Positions 1 to 9,334 are shown, numbered from the stretch's first letter. The stretch is 64,000 bases of DNA from Alkanindiges hydrocarboniclasticus (GCF_001982605.1 NZ_MLCN01000008.1:234560-298559); one strand, 5' to 3'. Numbers and translations: made by a program. Notes: generated by a model not told the origin, from the sequence alone.

Positions 1-1049
1 CATTCTTTTCCAATAAAGGCCGTGTTGCCAATTTGCTTGATGGCATGGTGATTAATAACAGTACTATTATTAAAAATACAGCTGGTATTTATTTAAATTC
101 GGCGACTGGCTCAGCCAATCTTTCTAATAGTATCGTTGCTGGCAATGAAAGTAATGACTGTATTGTTGCTCAGGGCAATAAAGCGGTTACTAATAATCTG
201 CTATACAATACAGGATGTGGTGCAGGCGAGTCAGATAACCCAAATAAAGATCTGGATACACTAAGTACCCCTATACAATTAATTGCGAATGCAGGGCTTA
301 ACGGTAGACTGGAAGGCAAATGTGATCAGCCACCAGCTGTAGGGCTACTATGTCCTTTTGCTACAGAAAAAGAAATCTTCAATGGATTTTTTAAGCCTCG
401 GTTGCTGACCCAGTATTCTTCAATTTCAGACTCTCCCATTGTAAACCGCGGTAGGGTCATTAGTGGGGGAGGTACAACTAATACGCTAACTTGTGAAAGT
501 ACAGACCAGCGTGGTAGAGGTCGCGAAACTACTGTACTTTGTGATATTGGTTCTGTAGAGCTGGTTATTGAAGATCAAGGAAAAATTGGTCAGGATATTA
601 AATATAATCAAATTGCTGAAATTGACTTGACAGATTCTTTGGGAGACGGGCAGCTTTGGCCTAAAGAATCATGTAATCAAGTATTCGAGGATCTTGATAA
701 TCCACCGGTTAGAAACGACTGGCAACCCGGGTGCTTACAATTTCTTCAAGGTAAAGAGGCTAAAAAAGGTAGCCTGATTCTTGATGAAAATGCTTTATTA
801 AAATACACACCTTTTAAAAATTTTCATGGTAGTGATGATTTTTCCATTAAAGTGGTTACCACCACCAGCCGTTTTTCAGAAGGTGTCAATGACCGCAGTG
901 TTACCTTACGCGGCACTGTAGTGCAGGAACCCGAAAACGATTTTCAAAATAAGTCAGTTAAAACATCAGGTGGCAGTACAGGAATCATAAGCCTATTGGG
1001 AATGCTCAGTCTCGTATGGATACGTCGCCGTTTACAAGGAGTAAAATAA
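1..1049 (+). CDS. Exported surface protein with GlyGly-CTERM-like tail (5' partial)
   Basis: The frame (codons from base 3) is open to the left edge, so the N-terminus lies outside the window. The visible part has short Asn/Ser-rich repeats typical of a right-handed beta-helix (for example INNSTIIKN), then a stretch containing TCESTDQRGRGR that matches the equivalent part of the next gene. Near the C-terminus a module ending LLKYTPFKNFHGSDDFSIKV resembles bacterial Ig/cadherin-like repeats. The tail is a Gly/Ser stretch, a hydrophobic helix and a basic end (WIRRRLQGVK), the layout of GlyGly-CTERM sorting signals cleaved by rhombosortase in other bacteria. It overlaps the next gene by one base (TAATG), and the two look like paralogues in one operon. 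The exact function (adhesin, surface or secreted protein) is not known. Confidence 0.75.
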   Translation, partial: FFSNKGRVANLLDGMVINNSTIIKNTAGIYLNSATGSANLSNSIVAGNESNDCIVAQGNKAVTNNLLYNTGCGAGESDNPNKDLDTLSTPIQLIANAGLNGRLEGKCDQPPAVGLLCPFATEKEIFNGFFKPRLLTQYSSISDSPIVNRGRVISGGGTTNTLTCESTDQRGRGRETTVLCDIGSVELVIEDQGKIGQDIKYNQIAEIDLTDSLGDGQLWPKESCNQVFEDLDNPPVRNDWQPGCLQFLQGKEAKKGSLILDENALLKYTPFKNFHGSDDFSIKVVTTTSRFSEGVNDRSVTLRGTVVQEPENDFQNKSVKTSGGSTGIISLLGMLSLVWIRRRLQGVK

Positions 1050-3562
1050 TGTATCGCAAGTCGTTATTAGCACTTGTTGTTCTGGCTGCATTACCTGTTA
1101 CAGCAGCAACTGACAGAACCATATATGTCAGTACCTTCGAAGATGAAGATGGTGAAAATGCCAGTGCGTGTTCGTTGCGTGAAGCTATTTATGCAGCAAC
1201 AACCAATCGTGCCTATGGTGGCTGTATTGCTGGCCAGCTTGACCTCACTGAAAAAATTAAATTAAAAGCAGGAATTTATCAGCTTAAGAGATCACTGGTT
1301 ATTGGCTCTAACATGACGATTACAGGGGGCGATGCCGCCAACTTTGATAAAGTAGATCCATTTACTAATGTTTATCCTGCACGTAGTAGACTGGAAACAA
1401 CCATTCAACCTGCTGATGGTTTGGCATTTACTCTGTTTGATAGTACAACTTCACGTAGCGTCTTAAGTTTGAATAATGTCATTTTGAAAAATGGCAAAAG
1501 TAACCGGGGCGGAGCAATACGAGCTGGAGGCACTGTAAATTTAAGCCGGGTACGCATTTCAAATTCCAGCGCAACTGATGTGGGTGGTGCTATTTATCTA
1601 GAGGGAAGTAGTGCTAATTTAAGTGTAACCGATAGTCTTTTTGATCAAAATACAGCAAGCCGAGGTGCTGTAATTGGCATGTCCTGCCTTGATAATGTTG
1701 CATGGACCCAGCATTCTATTTCTCTAGAGCGTACCAGTGTTTATGGGAATGGCTCAAATACTACTCAAAGCATTATTGATTATTGCGGCACTGTAATCAG
1801 TACTATTAGTTCTTCAACTATTGCAAATAATCAGGCCCGTAATAATATTATTAAGTACGTCCACAGTAATAATTATCCTTTGCATCCAAGCAGTGATTTA
1901 AATTTAGTTAGCAGTACTCTTGTAAAAAATACTGGAATTGCAACTTTACTTTATGACAATGTAGGATTCTTAAATATAAATAATAGTGTTATTGCTTATA
2001 ACAGTGGTAAAAGTTGTAGCTATGCATTAGGTGCAGCAGAAGCTGCCAAGTTGGAAAAAAGTCAAATTGAATCAAGTTATAATGCATTAACCAAGCCAAG
2101 CGCTACTAATGTAAATGTAGGGGAGTGTGAGCTACCTGGACATCTTTATAAAGTAACTGGCGATAAAGATACTTTCGTTAATTTAATGTCTAATACATTT
2201 TCACAGGTACTAGCTCCTTTATACCTTGATGATAATAATCAGGTTCTAGAGTCAGCAGAGGGACTTTTTCCAGCTTACCTGCCTAGACGAAATATAGGTA
2301 CTGGTGAAACTTTAATTGATAAGGGATCTAGCGGCTGTAGTTTAACGGATCAAAGGGGTTTAACACGCAGTAATACGTCTACTGATACTGATGCGACAAC
2401 TTGTGATATTGGTGCTGTCGAGGTTGGTAAACTCAGAGCTGCAGATTTATTAAGCATGAGCAATGCTTCGCTGGTTGCCCCAATAGAACAGTATGAAGAT
2501 AATATTAAATTTTATGAAAATATATATAATGATAAAAGCCTTGATTCCAAACTGGTAAATCGATATAAGGAACTCATTGATACAGAGAAAAAAGCCCTAG
2601 CAGCTTTCAAAGCAAGTCGTGCATACAGACAAGTTTATGCCAGTGTACTTGATACTAGTGTTGAGGAAGAAAAATACACTATTAAGAGTGATAAAATTGC
2701 GACTGAGCTACAAAAGTTCGGTAATGATTTTAGTAAAAATTATAAGATAGATAAGGTAGATGTTGAAGTTATTGGACGGGGTTCTGATCAATTCATTCAG
2801 ACTAAAGATATTAGAGACATTAATGTTAAAGCGGCTGATAGCAACCTAATATGCACGTGGGATAAAGATTTGCGCCAAATTTTAATTCGGCGTACCGATA
2901 ATTCTGGTATTTTAGCGGCCACTACACCAGCAGGTGAGTATGAGTATTGCAAATATACAATTAAGACTATAAATCCTCCTATTGTAAGCTCGACAGGGTA
3001 TGTGCAGGCACGAATTGTCAATATTGCACCGATTGCCAAAGACGATCAATATGTCGTCAAATATGGTTCAGTAACGCCCGTTACGCTGGATGTTCTGGCC
3101 AACGATAATGATGATGGCGATGGTGGCTCAGACGTTGCAGATTATCCTGCAGGCTATCCAAAATTTTACCAAAATGCAGGGTCTGGAAGCTATGCCAATA
3201 TCAAGCTGGTTACTAAGCCCACTTTGGGTACGCTAAAGTTTGAATATGAGCAGCCTTGTCCAGATAACTCAAATACACGCCCTGAAGAAACCTGTTACGG
3301 CGGTAAAATGACCTATACCCCAAAAAGCTCATTTTCAACCTTTAATGATTCTTTCATCTATAAAGTACTGGATCAAGATAGAGCTGAATCTAATGAAGCC
3401 ACGGTGAAAATTATCAATACTGCAACCACTACTGATGATACTCGTGGAGATAGCGGTAGTAGTTCCGGAAGTAGTGGAAGTAGTAGTGGTGGCGGTTCTG
3501 TAGGATTATTTGGCTTACTGGGACTATTTGGCTTAGCATTTATGCGACGCAAGATGAACTAA
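1049..3562 (+). CDS. CSLREA-domain exported surface protein with GlyGly-CTERM-like tail
   Basis: An 837-residue protein starting at MYRKSLLALVV, chosen because AAGGAGT lies 6 bases before this ATG; a longer in-frame start at 1016 would bury the signal peptide. A Sec signal peptide ends near TAA at about residues 19-21. A CSLREA motif (CSLREAIYAATTN, residue 41 onward) follows, then beta-helix-like repeats to about residue 470, a charged helical stretch, and an Ig/cadherin-like module (DDQYVVKYGS ... TYTPKSSFS ... DSFIYKVLD). The C-terminus is a Ser/Gly linker followed by VGLFGLLGLFGLAFMRRKMN, a GlyGly-CTERM-like tripartite signal. It is the second of two tandem paralogues. The protein probably reaches the outer surface and may be processed by a rhombosortase, which is not in this window. 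Substrate or partner unknown. Confidence 0.85.
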   Translation: MYRKSLLALVVLAALPVTAATDRTIYVSTFEDEDGENASACSLREAIYAATTNRAYGGCIAGQLDLTEKIKLKAGIYQLKRSLVIGSNMTITGGDAANFDKVDPFTNVYPARSRLETTIQPADGLAFTLFDSTTSRSVLSLNNVILKNGKSNRGGAIRAGGTVNLSRVRISNSSATDVGGAIYLEGSSANLSVTDSLFDQNTASRGAVIGMSCLDNVAWTQHSISLERTSVYGNGSNTTQSIIDYCGTVISTISSSTIANNQARNNIIKYVHSNNYPLHPSSDLNLVSSTLVKNTGIATLLYDNVGFLNINNSVIAYNSGKSCSYALGAAEAAKLEKSQIESSYNALTKPSATNVNVGECELPGHLYKVTGDKDTFVNLMSNTFSQVLAPLYLDDNNQVLESAEGLFPAYLPRRNIGTGETLIDKGSSGCSLTDQRGLTRSNTSTDTDATTCDIGAVEVGKLRAADLLSMSNASLVAPIEQYEDNIKFYENIYNDKSLDSKLVNRYKELIDTEKKALAAFKASRAYRQVYASVLDTSVEEEKYTIKSDKIATELQKFGNDFSKNYKIDKVDVEVIGRGSDQFIQTKDIRDINVKAADSNLICTWDKDLRQILIRRTDNSGILAATTPAGEYEYCKYTIKTINPPIVSSTGYVQARIVNIAPIAKDDQYVVKYGSVTPVTLDVLANDNDDGDGGSDVADYPAGYPKFYQNAGSGSYANIKLVTKPTLGTLKFEYEQPCPDNSNTRPEETCYGGKMTYTPKSSFSTFNDSFIYKVLDQDRAESNEATVKIINTATTTDDTRGDSGSSSGSSGSSSGGGSVGLFGLLGLFGLAFMRRKMN

Positions 3563-3580
3563 TATAATTCGTTCATAATA

Positions 3581-3609
3581 AAAAGCCCATCAATACGATG
3601 GGTTTTTTA
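3581..3609. terminator. Bidirectional rho-independent terminator
   Basis: Stem CCCATC/GATGGG flanked by AAAAG on the left and a run of six T on the right. It sits between the convergent surface-protein gene (+) and DUF3106 gene (-) and can serve both. Confidence 0.8.
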
Positions 3610-3626
3610 ATAACTTGAACATTTAA

Positions 3627-4028
3627 TTAATCATATTTTTGCATAATTTTTTCACGCAATGCTTCACGCTTTTCGGGAGAATTGGCCGTTTTAAGCTGGG
3701 CTTTCCAGTGTTCACGTTCAGTATCACTCATGTTTTGCCAGACTTCCCGCATCCGCTGTTGCTGATCCTTAGGAAGCTGACTGAACCATTCCATGCGTTG
3801 CTGCAAATCCTGACGGTCTTTATCATCTAATTGACGTAAGGCCTGATAGGATTTTAATAATTCAGCGCGCTCTTCCGCACTTAGTTTTTGCCAAGTGGCT
3901 GGCATGGAGCTATCAGGCACAGATGCTTCTGATTTTTCTATTTTCTTTGTTGGATTTGCAGCCATGGCAGGCCCTGATAAACTCAGTATTAGCAATGCCA
4001 ACATAGCATTAAAATAGTTAGCTGCCAT
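3627..4028 (-). CDS. DUF3106-family exported protein
   Basis: A 133-residue protein with an N-terminal signal peptide (hydrophobic MLALLILSLS, cleavage near AMAA). The mature part is short, highly charged and helical, with repeated Trp-containing segments (WQKLSAEERAELLK, WQNMSDTEREHWK), which is the DUF3106 pattern. It overlaps the preceding small membrane-protein gene by 11 bases, so it is translationally coupled to the sigma-factor operon. In many proteobacteria DUF3106 proteins sit behind an ECF sigma factor and a small membrane protein. A role as a periplasmic sensor or target of that system is inference; the biochemical function is unknown. Confidence 0.75.
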   Translation of the reverse strand: MAANYFNAMLALLILSLSGPAMAANPTKKIEKSEASVPDSSMPATWQKLSAEERAELLKSYQALRQLDDKDRQDLQQRMEWFSQLPKDQQQRMREVWQNMSDTEREHWKAQLKTANSPEKREALREKIMQKYD

Positions 4029-4344
4029 ATTTTTTGGTTTCCGTACCCAGCAGGCTAAGCATTTCTAGATCTTCAATCATTTGCGGTGAAAGCTTAGCGG
4101 TACTCATAGCCTGAGGTTCAACATTGGGTTGATGCGATAAGAGGTTTGGCACAAGGCTAATACCGGTAATGGCAGCAGCCAATGCAAAACCACCCATGGC
4201 CCAAACGTGCCGTTTTGCGGCTGGGCGTTGTTGAATGGCATGCATAACATGGTTTAACACCTGATCCTTTTCGGGATGATGCCTAGCCTGTTTTTCCAGT
4301 GTCTGAACAATTTTACTAATGAACGGATCATGGGGAGTCATCAT
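4018..4344 (-). CDS. Small single-pass membrane protein, putative anti-sigma (DUF3619-like)
   Basis: A 108-residue protein starting MMTPHDPF. This start was chosen because GAGGA lies about 7 bases upstream and because a longer frame to 4407 would overlap the sigma gene. Residues about 1-45 are hydrophilic and would face the cytoplasm. One membrane helix follows (MGGFALAAAITGISLVPNLL), and then a short periplasmic tail ending DLEMLSLLGTETKKYGS. I see no HxxxCxxC zinc anti-sigma motif. Its position, 13 bases behind the ECF sigma gene and overlapping the DUF3106 gene, suggests that it tethers or inhibits the sigma factor. That role comes from context, not from a recognised domain. Confidence 0.7.
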   Translation of the reverse strand: MMTPHDPFISKIVQTLEKQARHHPEKDQVLNHVMHAIQQRPAAKRHVWAMGGFALAAAITGISLVPNLLSHQPNVEPQAMSTAKLSPQMIEDLEMLSLLGTETKKYGS

Positions 4345-4357
4345 AAGGTCCTCATGG

Positions 4358-4981
4358 TTATTCGGGATTAAATTGTGAAAGATGGAGGCGCAAGGTTTGT
4401 ATGGCACGGTGGTAATGGGTTTTTACACTACCTTCGCTACAATCCATGATACTTGCTGTGGTTTTGGTATCCATATTTTCCCATGCCCGCAACATAAAGG
4501 CCTGTTGCTGTCGTAATGGAAGCCGGGATATGGCTTTCTGGATTTCCTGAAGCGTAAATTCCTGATTGAGAAATTCTGCCGGGTTAATATTCTGCTCATC
4601 TTCAATCAGTAAACTGGAGTCCAGTTCCTGGTCATCCTCTACAATACTGGGTCTTAGCCATGCAAACCGCTTTTGTTTGCGGGTTTCCTGTCTACGCCAA
4701 TCCATTAAGCGGTTATTTAATATCGTATAAAACAGTGGTGTCCATTCTGAAGTAGGCCGCTTAGCATAGTGCTGGTGCAATGCAATAAAGCTTTCCTGAA
4801 CCAGATCACGGGCAACATCATGGTGTCCCGTAGCCGCTTCCATCATGATCAGCGCACGACCACTGACCTGTTTGATAAACAGGCTTAGACGCTGCTCTAT
4901 ACTCTCGGTTGAGTCAGCAGTGGGGACATGCACATCAGACTTTGGAAAAGAATCCATGGGTATGGAATATCCCGTCACCAT
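4358..4981 (-). CDS. ECF-family RNA polymerase sigma factor
   Basis: A 207-residue protein of ECF sigma-70 size and layout. Region 2 covers roughly residues 45-100 (HHDVARDLVQESFIALHQHY ... FYTILNNRLMDWRRQ). An acidic linker follows, then region 4 near residues 150-200 (AISRLPLRQQQAFMLRAWE, SEGSVKTHYHRAIQTLR), a helix-turn-helix that binds the -35 element. A GGAG lies six bases before the ATG at 4981; an alternative start is MDSFPKSD eight residues later. It is first in a three-gene unit with a small membrane protein and a DUF3106 protein, as expected for an envelope-stress or surface-signalling sigma factor. The inducing signal and regulon cannot be read from the sequence. Confidence 0.88.
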   Translation of the reverse strand: MVTGYSIPMDSFPKSDVHVPTADSTESIEQRLSLFIKQVSGRALIMMEAATGHHDVARDLVQESFIALHQHYAKRPTSEWTPLFYTILNNRLMDWRRQETRKQKRFAWLRPSIVEDDQELDSSLLIEDEQNINPAEFLNQEFTLQEIQKAISRLPLRQQQAFMLRAWENMDTKTTASIMDCSEGSVKTHYHRAIQTLRLHLSQFNPE

Positions 4982-5028
4982 ATATGCTCCATCAGTGGTC
5001 AGAATACAAATACAGTTCTATGTATCTA

Positions 5029-5056
5029 TAACGTCTGTGGCCAATGGTGCGTTGAC
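5029..5056 (-). promoter_or_regulatory. Candidate ECF-type promoter for the sigma operon
   Basis: Read on the minus strand, GTCAAC is followed after 17 bases by CGTTA, ending 47 bases before the sigma-factor start. ECF promoters often carry AAC at -35 and CGT at -10, so this could be an autoregulatory promoter. One site in one genome is weak evidence. Confidence 0.3.
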
Positions 5057-5135
5057 ATCAAATTAAGGTTAGCTAAAAAAAGTTTAAACAATATGAACCA
5101 GATTGTCTAAAGACATCTGTAAGTAGAATTGATTA

Positions 5136-5924
5136 CTAGGCAAGACGTTGGCGTACCATTTCAAACAGGCATATTGCACCCGCTATAGCAACATTCAGAG
5201 ATTCCTGACCACCCGGTTGTGGAATGGCAATGCCTTCTGCGTGCTGCATTAACGTTTCACTTACGCCTTGGCCTTCATTACCCATGAGCCAGACACAGGG
5301 GTTTTGAAGATTTAATTGATACAGCGATTGCTGGGCATGCGAACTGGTCGCATATACAGGTAAGGAAAGGGCAGGTATAAAAGTTTCTAAAGCAATATGT
5401 TCAAAAATAGTCAGGCTGAACTGGGCGCCCATACCAGCCCGCAATACCCGTGGTGACCAGATTGCAGCGGTACCTTTGCTACAAATGACCTGTTTAATGC
5501 CTGCGGCAGCAGCGGTTCGGAGCAGAGTACCCACGTTGCCGGGATCCTGTAAATTTTCTAATACCAGCATGTCGCTGTATCGGTTAATGTCAGCAGGGGA
5601 ACGTGGTGTTGGGATAATAGCCATGATATCAATGCCCGGCCCTAGTGTACGTACATCCTGATACAGGCTTTCTGTCAGTACATAGAGAGGTGCGTGGATA
5701 TTCTGATCAAGCAGTTGCTGCACTTCGGGATTTTCCAGTGCCTGACGGGTCAGGTAAAACGCTTCAATGGGTTGCCCGGTTCTAAGATAAGCCTCTATTA
5801 AATGCACACCTTCAAGCACCGTTTGCTGTTGTTTTTTTCGGTAGCTGACTTGCTCGCACAAGCCGCGCAGGTGCTTAACCTTATTATTGTCTTTGGCTTG
5901 AATGTCGATAAAAGATAAACTCAT
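5136..5924 (-). CDS. TrmH/SpoU-family RNA methyltransferase
   Basis: A 262-residue SPOUT methyltransferase with an N-terminal RNA-substrate-binding domain (about residues 10-95, including RKKQQQTVLEGVHLIEAYLR). The SpoU catalytic knot follows, with motifs LVLENLQDPGNVGTLLRTA (motif 1), WLMGNEGQGVS (motif 2) and IPQPGGQESLNVAIAGAI (motif 3), which form the AdoMet site. The family 2'-O-methylates ribose in rRNA or tRNA. The exact target cannot be assigned: it resembles RlmB-like proteins, but so do several paralogues. It stands alone between the sigma operon and fbp. Confidence 0.85.
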   Translation of the reverse strand: MSLSFIDIQAKDNNKVKHLRGLCEQVSYRKKQQQTVLEGVHLIEAYLRTGQPIEAFYLTRQALENPEVQQLLDQNIHAPLYVLTESLYQDVRTLGPGIDIMAIIPTPRSPADINRYSDMLVLENLQDPGNVGTLLRTAAAAGIKQVICSKGTAAIWSPRVLRAGMGAQFSLTIFEHIALETFIPALSLPVYATSSHAQQSLYQLNLQNPCVWLMGNEGQGVSETLMQHAEGIAIPQPGGQESLNVAIAGAICLFEMVRQRLA

Positions 5925-5988
5925 TGGCAGATCGTCTGATTTTGAAAATAGTCTGGATTAAAAAGTAAGCTAATTTAAAACAGGAATT

Positions 5989-6022
5989 AAAAATGAGGGA
6001 GCTGGCTAAAAATTCAGCCAGC
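5989..6022 (-). terminator. Probable terminator of fbp
   Basis: Inverted repeat GCTGGCT/AGCCAGC at 6001-6022. On the minus strand it is followed, after TCCCTC, by ATTTTTAATT, 26 bases past the fbp stop. Confidence 0.55.
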
Positions 6023-6047
6023 GCATCGTGGATATTACCAACCTGTA

Positions 6048-7049
6048 TTAAGCTGAAGTGGTTTCCTGATGATAGCTCACCAGACGTTCTACTTCATTCT
6101 TGGAACCCAGAATTACTGGAATACGCTGGTGCAGGTCATTTGGTTTAACATCCAGAATGGGTAAGCGGCCAGTGCTGGCTGCACCACCAGCCTGTTCAAT
6201 CAGCATGCCCATGGGATTGGCTTCATACATCAAACGTAAACGGCCAGCTTTGCTTGGGTCTTTCAGATCATAAGGGTACATGAAGATGCCACCACGCGTG
6301 AGGATGCGATGAATGTCACCTACCATGCAGGCCACCCAGCGCATATTGAAATCCTTGCCACGCACACCGGTTTTGCCTGCAATACACTCGTCAATATAAC
6401 GTTTAACTGGCGCTTCCCAATGACGGGTATTGGAGCTGTTAATCGCAAATTCCTGAGTATCTTCAGGAATGCTCAAGCGTTCGGCTGTCAGGATAAACTC
6501 GCCAATATCACGATCCAGTGTAAAGACATCAACACCATCACTTAAGGTTAAAACCAGCATGGTAGACGGGCCATATAATACATAACCGGCTACAATCTGC
6601 TTGCGGCCTTCCTGCATGAAGTCTTCAAAGCAGGCTGCACTGGTACTCTGCTGTTGCAAAATAGAGAAAATAGTACCGACGCTCATGTTGATGTCAATAT
6701 TGCTGGAGCCATCCAGTGGGTCAAACAATACCAGATATTTGGCATCATCATTGCCTGCAATCATTTCGTCCATTTCTTCGGATGCCAATGCTGCAACTTT
6801 GCCGCCGCTTAACAATGTATCTACCATCAGCACATTGGAAACCACATCCAGTTTCTTTTGGACTTCACCCTGTACATTATCGCTGCCAGCACTACCCAGC
6901 ATATTGGCCAGTGCGCCTTTATGCAGTGCTGCACTAATGGCTTTACAGGCAATAGAAACCTGCACAATCAACTGGGTCAGGTCAGGAGTCAGATGCGCTA
7001 AACTTTGCTGTCGATCCAGTAAGTACTGATTCAAGGTAATATTAGACAT
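6048..7049 (-). CDS. fbp: Class 1 fructose-1,6-bisphosphatase
   Basis: Hydrolyses fructose-1,6-bisphosphate to fructose-6-phosphate, the committed step of gluconeogenesis in the cytoplasm. A 333-residue protein starting [11 protein letters not shown]; a strong GAGGAG lies before this ATG, so the longer in-frame extension to 7163 is rejected. Metal- and substrate-binding motifs are intact: [23 protein letters not shown] near residue 110, [17 protein letters not shown], and GGIFMYPYD. Length fits class 1 enzymes. Gluconeogenesis should be important in Moraxellaceae, which usually grow on organic acids. It forms its own transcription unit with a hairpin downstream. Confidence 0.96.
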   Translation of the reverse strand: MSNITLNQYLLDRQQSLAHLTPDLTQLIVQVSIACKAISAALHKGALANMLGSAGSDNVQGEVQKKLDVVSNVLMVDTLLSGGKVAALASEEMDEMIAGNDDAKYLVLFDPLDGSSNIDINMSVGTIFSILQQQSTSAACFEDFMQEGRKQIVAGYVLYGPSTMLVLTLSDGVDVFTLDRDIGEFILTAERLSIPEDTQEFAINSSNTRHWEAPVKRYIDECIAGKTGVRGKDFNMRWVACMVGDIHRILTRGGIFMYPYDLKDPSKAGRLRLMYEANPMGMLIEQAGGAASTGRLPILDVKPNDLHQRIPVILGSKNEVERLVSYHQETTSA

Positions 7050-7162
7050 CGGTTGCTCCTCAAGTGGTTCTAAGACAGTTTTTCTAAAATTAAATACAGG
7101 GTATGACACACGATTTTTGTACAAAAGCGGGTAGGCTATGCCCGTAAAAAACAGGCTGATCA

Positions 7163-7191
7163 ATAAAAACAGGTTGCCTTTGCAACCTGTT
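7163..7191 (-). terminator. Rho-independent terminator of the tol-pal operon
   Basis: Perfect 9-bp stem ACAGGTTGC/GCAACCTGT with a 4-base loop (7169-7190). On the minus strand it is followed by TTTTATT. It lies 39 bases after the pal stop codon. Confidence 0.85.
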
Positions 7192-7228
7192 GTGAATCCA
7201 GCCAGCTTTAAAGCGGGGCTATTATAAG

Positions 7229-7825
7229 TTAGTTAGGGGCACCTGCGCTGTAATTAATTTCAACACGGCGATTTTCTGCCCAGGCCGCATCGTTATGGCC
7301 TTCATTAACCGGTTGTTCCTTGCCATAGCTGACCGTATCAATCTGTTCATTACGTGCACCATTGGTCACCAAAAAGGCCTGTACCGATTTGGCACGACGC
7401 TCACCCAGTGCCATGTTGTATTCACGGGTACCACGTTCATCAGTATGACCAGTCAGGGTAACGCGAGCACCATTATTTTGGGACAGATAACGTGCATGCG
7501 CATTTAAGGTTGCCAGATCAGTTTGCGATAAATCACTGCTGTCATAATCAAAATGGACAACACGCGCTGCCAGAGCCTGACGAACTGCATCCATTGGACC
7601 ATTACCATTTGCGCCACTGCCGTTCATACCGCTACTGTTAATGTCACCATTGTTGCCAAGACCGGTACTCGATGCACCAGTTCCTGCACCTGTATTGCTA
7701 CCAGCTGTAGTGGTGGTGGTTGCAGAAGTAGCGGGTTTACGGTTGGCACAGCCGGTCATGGCGAGTGCAATTGCAAGACCAGGAATCATTAACGCGTGCA
7801 TGGCTTTCAATGATGATGGGTACAT
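7229..7825 (-). CDS. pal: Peptidoglycan-associated lipoprotein Pal
   Basis: Outer-membrane lipoprotein that binds peptidoglycan and is the outer partner of the Tol complex. A 198-residue protein from [17 protein letters not shown] precedes this start. A lipoprotein signal peptide ends at AMTGC, giving a lipidated Cys26; Met at -3 of the lipobox is slightly unusual. A low-complexity Gly/Ser/Asn/Thr linker runs to about residue 75. The OmpA-like C-terminal domain follows, with [30 protein letters not shown] (meso-DAP-binding Asp and Arg) and RRVEINY. It is the last gene of the ybgC-tolQRAB-pal operon. Confidence 0.95.
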   Translation of the reverse strand: MYPSSLKAMHALMIPGLAIALAMTGCANRKPATSATTTTTAGSNTGAGTGASSTGLGNNGDINSSGMNGSGANGNGPMDAVRQALAARVVHFDYDSSDLSQTDLATLNAHARYLSQNNGARVTLTGHTDERGTREYNMALGERRAKSVQAFLVTNGARNEQIDTVSYGKEQPVNEGHNDAAWAENRRVEINYSAGAPN

Positions 7826-7967
7826 GGTTAATCTCCAGTTCAAATTTTATATCAGTATCTACCTTAACGCTTCTCCACAACATTTCAATGACTTTTTACA
7901 TTTTTTAAAAAAGAATCAAAGTGTTGTAGAGAAGCTTTATTGAAGGTGATTTCAAGCGCTTGCCACG

Positions 7968-9257
7968 TTAGCGACGTGGTGCCCAGGCTGGCTCCCGTAC
8001 TTCACCCTGTTCACTGGGCAAACGCATTCTAAACCGGCCATCCACGGACATAATGGACAGCATGCCGCGACTGCCTTCACGGGTGGCATACACCACCATT
8101 TGACCATTAGGCGAGAAGCTGGGTGACTCATCCAGCGGTGTGGGCGTTAAAATACTGATGACACCAGAAGCCAGATCCTGTACTGCCACCTGATACTGGC
8201 TACCAGCTTTACGGTGTACCAGTGCCAGACTGCGGCCATCACTGCTTAAGGTGCCACGTGCATTAAACGGGCCAGAAAATGTCAGGCGGCGGGTGCTGCC
8301 GTCATCCAGGTCATAGCGATAAATTTGCGGTGTGCCGCCCCGGTCTGAAGTAAAGACAAACGATTTGCCATCGGGGCTATAACGTGCTTCGGTATCAATG
8401 GCGGTGTCACGGGTCAGGCGTGAAATGCGCTTGGTGGCGATGTTCATTTCATATACTTCAGGATTGCCATCCATGGAACCGGTAAACAGCATTTTTTGGC
8501 CATCCGGTGAAATGCTGGGCGCACCATTCAAGCCTTTAAACTGGGCCAGCACTTCACGTTGACCAGTGGCCAGATCCTGCAAATAAATAGCCGGACGCTT
8601 GGTTTCAAAGGAAACGTAAGCCAGCTTGCGTGCATCTGGTGACCAGGTAGGCGATAAAATAGGCTCTGGTGATTCCAGAATGGTTTTGGGCTGCTGGCCA
8701 TCAGTATCGGCAATTTGCAGGGTGTACATGAGTTTGCCTGCTTCGCGATTACGCAGGACATAGGCAATCTGACCGGAAAAATCACCCTGAATACCGGTTA
8801 ATGCCTGATAGATTTTATCGGCAATCAGGTGACCAGCTTCGCGCTGGCGACTGGCTGGCACTTGCAGCACTTCGCCCAGCAAACGGGTATTTTTCTTGAC
8901 GTCAAACAGTTCATACTGAATTTGCAGGCCATCATCTGACGGCGTCACTTTACCTACCACCACATAGGGAATGCCGCTATTTTGCCATGTGGCAACATTG
9001 ATTTCAGCACTGCTGGTAGGGCGTTCAGGCAGGTTAGTCGAGGCGCTGTTAAATTTGCCCGAACGCTGCAAGTCGCTTTGAACAATGGAATACACCACAT
9101 TATCAGAAGCAAATGGCACCACTGCAATTTGCGGCGCTTCTTCAAAAGCTTTGGCGACTTCAAAAGTAAGGGCAGCGTGGGCGACTTGAGTTGTTAAAGC
9201 AGGCAAAAATGCACTGCTGGCAACAATGCAGGCAGTGAGTAAGCGTAATTTAAGCAT
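7968..9257 (-). CDS. tolB: Tol-Pal periplasmic protein TolB
   Basis: Periplasmic beta-propeller that interacts with Pal and TolA during cell constriction. A 429-residue protein with a Sec signal peptide (cleavage near TTQVAHA, residue 28). The N-terminal alpha/beta domain covers roughly residues 30-165 (FEEAPQIAVVPFASD). The C-terminal six-bladed propeller shows TolB/WD40-like repeats such as SPTWSPDARKLAYVSFE, APSISPDGQKMLFTGSMDG, EARYSPDGKSFVFTSDRGG and SPSFSPNGQMVVYATREG. AAGGAG precedes the ATG. It sits between tolA and pal, the canonical order. Confidence 0.96.
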   Translation of the reverse strand: MLKLRLLTACIVASSAFLPALTTQVAHAALTFEVAKAFEEAPQIAVVPFASDNVVYSIVQSDLQRSGKFNSASTNLPERPTSSAEINVATWQNSGIPYVVVGKVTPSDDGLQIQYELFDVKKNTRLLGEVLQVPASRQREAGHLIADKIYQALTGIQGDFSGQIAYVLRNREAGKLMYTLQIADTDGQQPKTILESPEPILSPTWSPDARKLAYVSFETKRPAIYLQDLATGQREVLAQFKGLNGAPSISPDGQKMLFTGSMDGNPEVYEMNIATKRISRLTRDTAIDTEARYSPDGKSFVFTSDRGGTPQIYRYDLDDGSTRRLTFSGPFNARGTLSSDGRSLALVHRKAGSQYQVAVQDLASGVISILTPTPLDESPSFSPNGQMVVYATREGSRGMLSIMSVDGRFRMRLPSEQGEVREPAWAPRR

Positions 9258-9334
9258 GGTTTAGCAACTCCTTAAGTATTCGTGACTATTTTTTGATTGA
9301 TTTTTGACTGGGCTACCATAGCAATTTTTTTCCA

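Noticed and set aside
6601..7029. 142-codon plus-strand frame opposite fbp
   Set aside because: It is fully antisense to a canonical fructose-1,6-bisphosphatase with intact motifs; no supporting signals.
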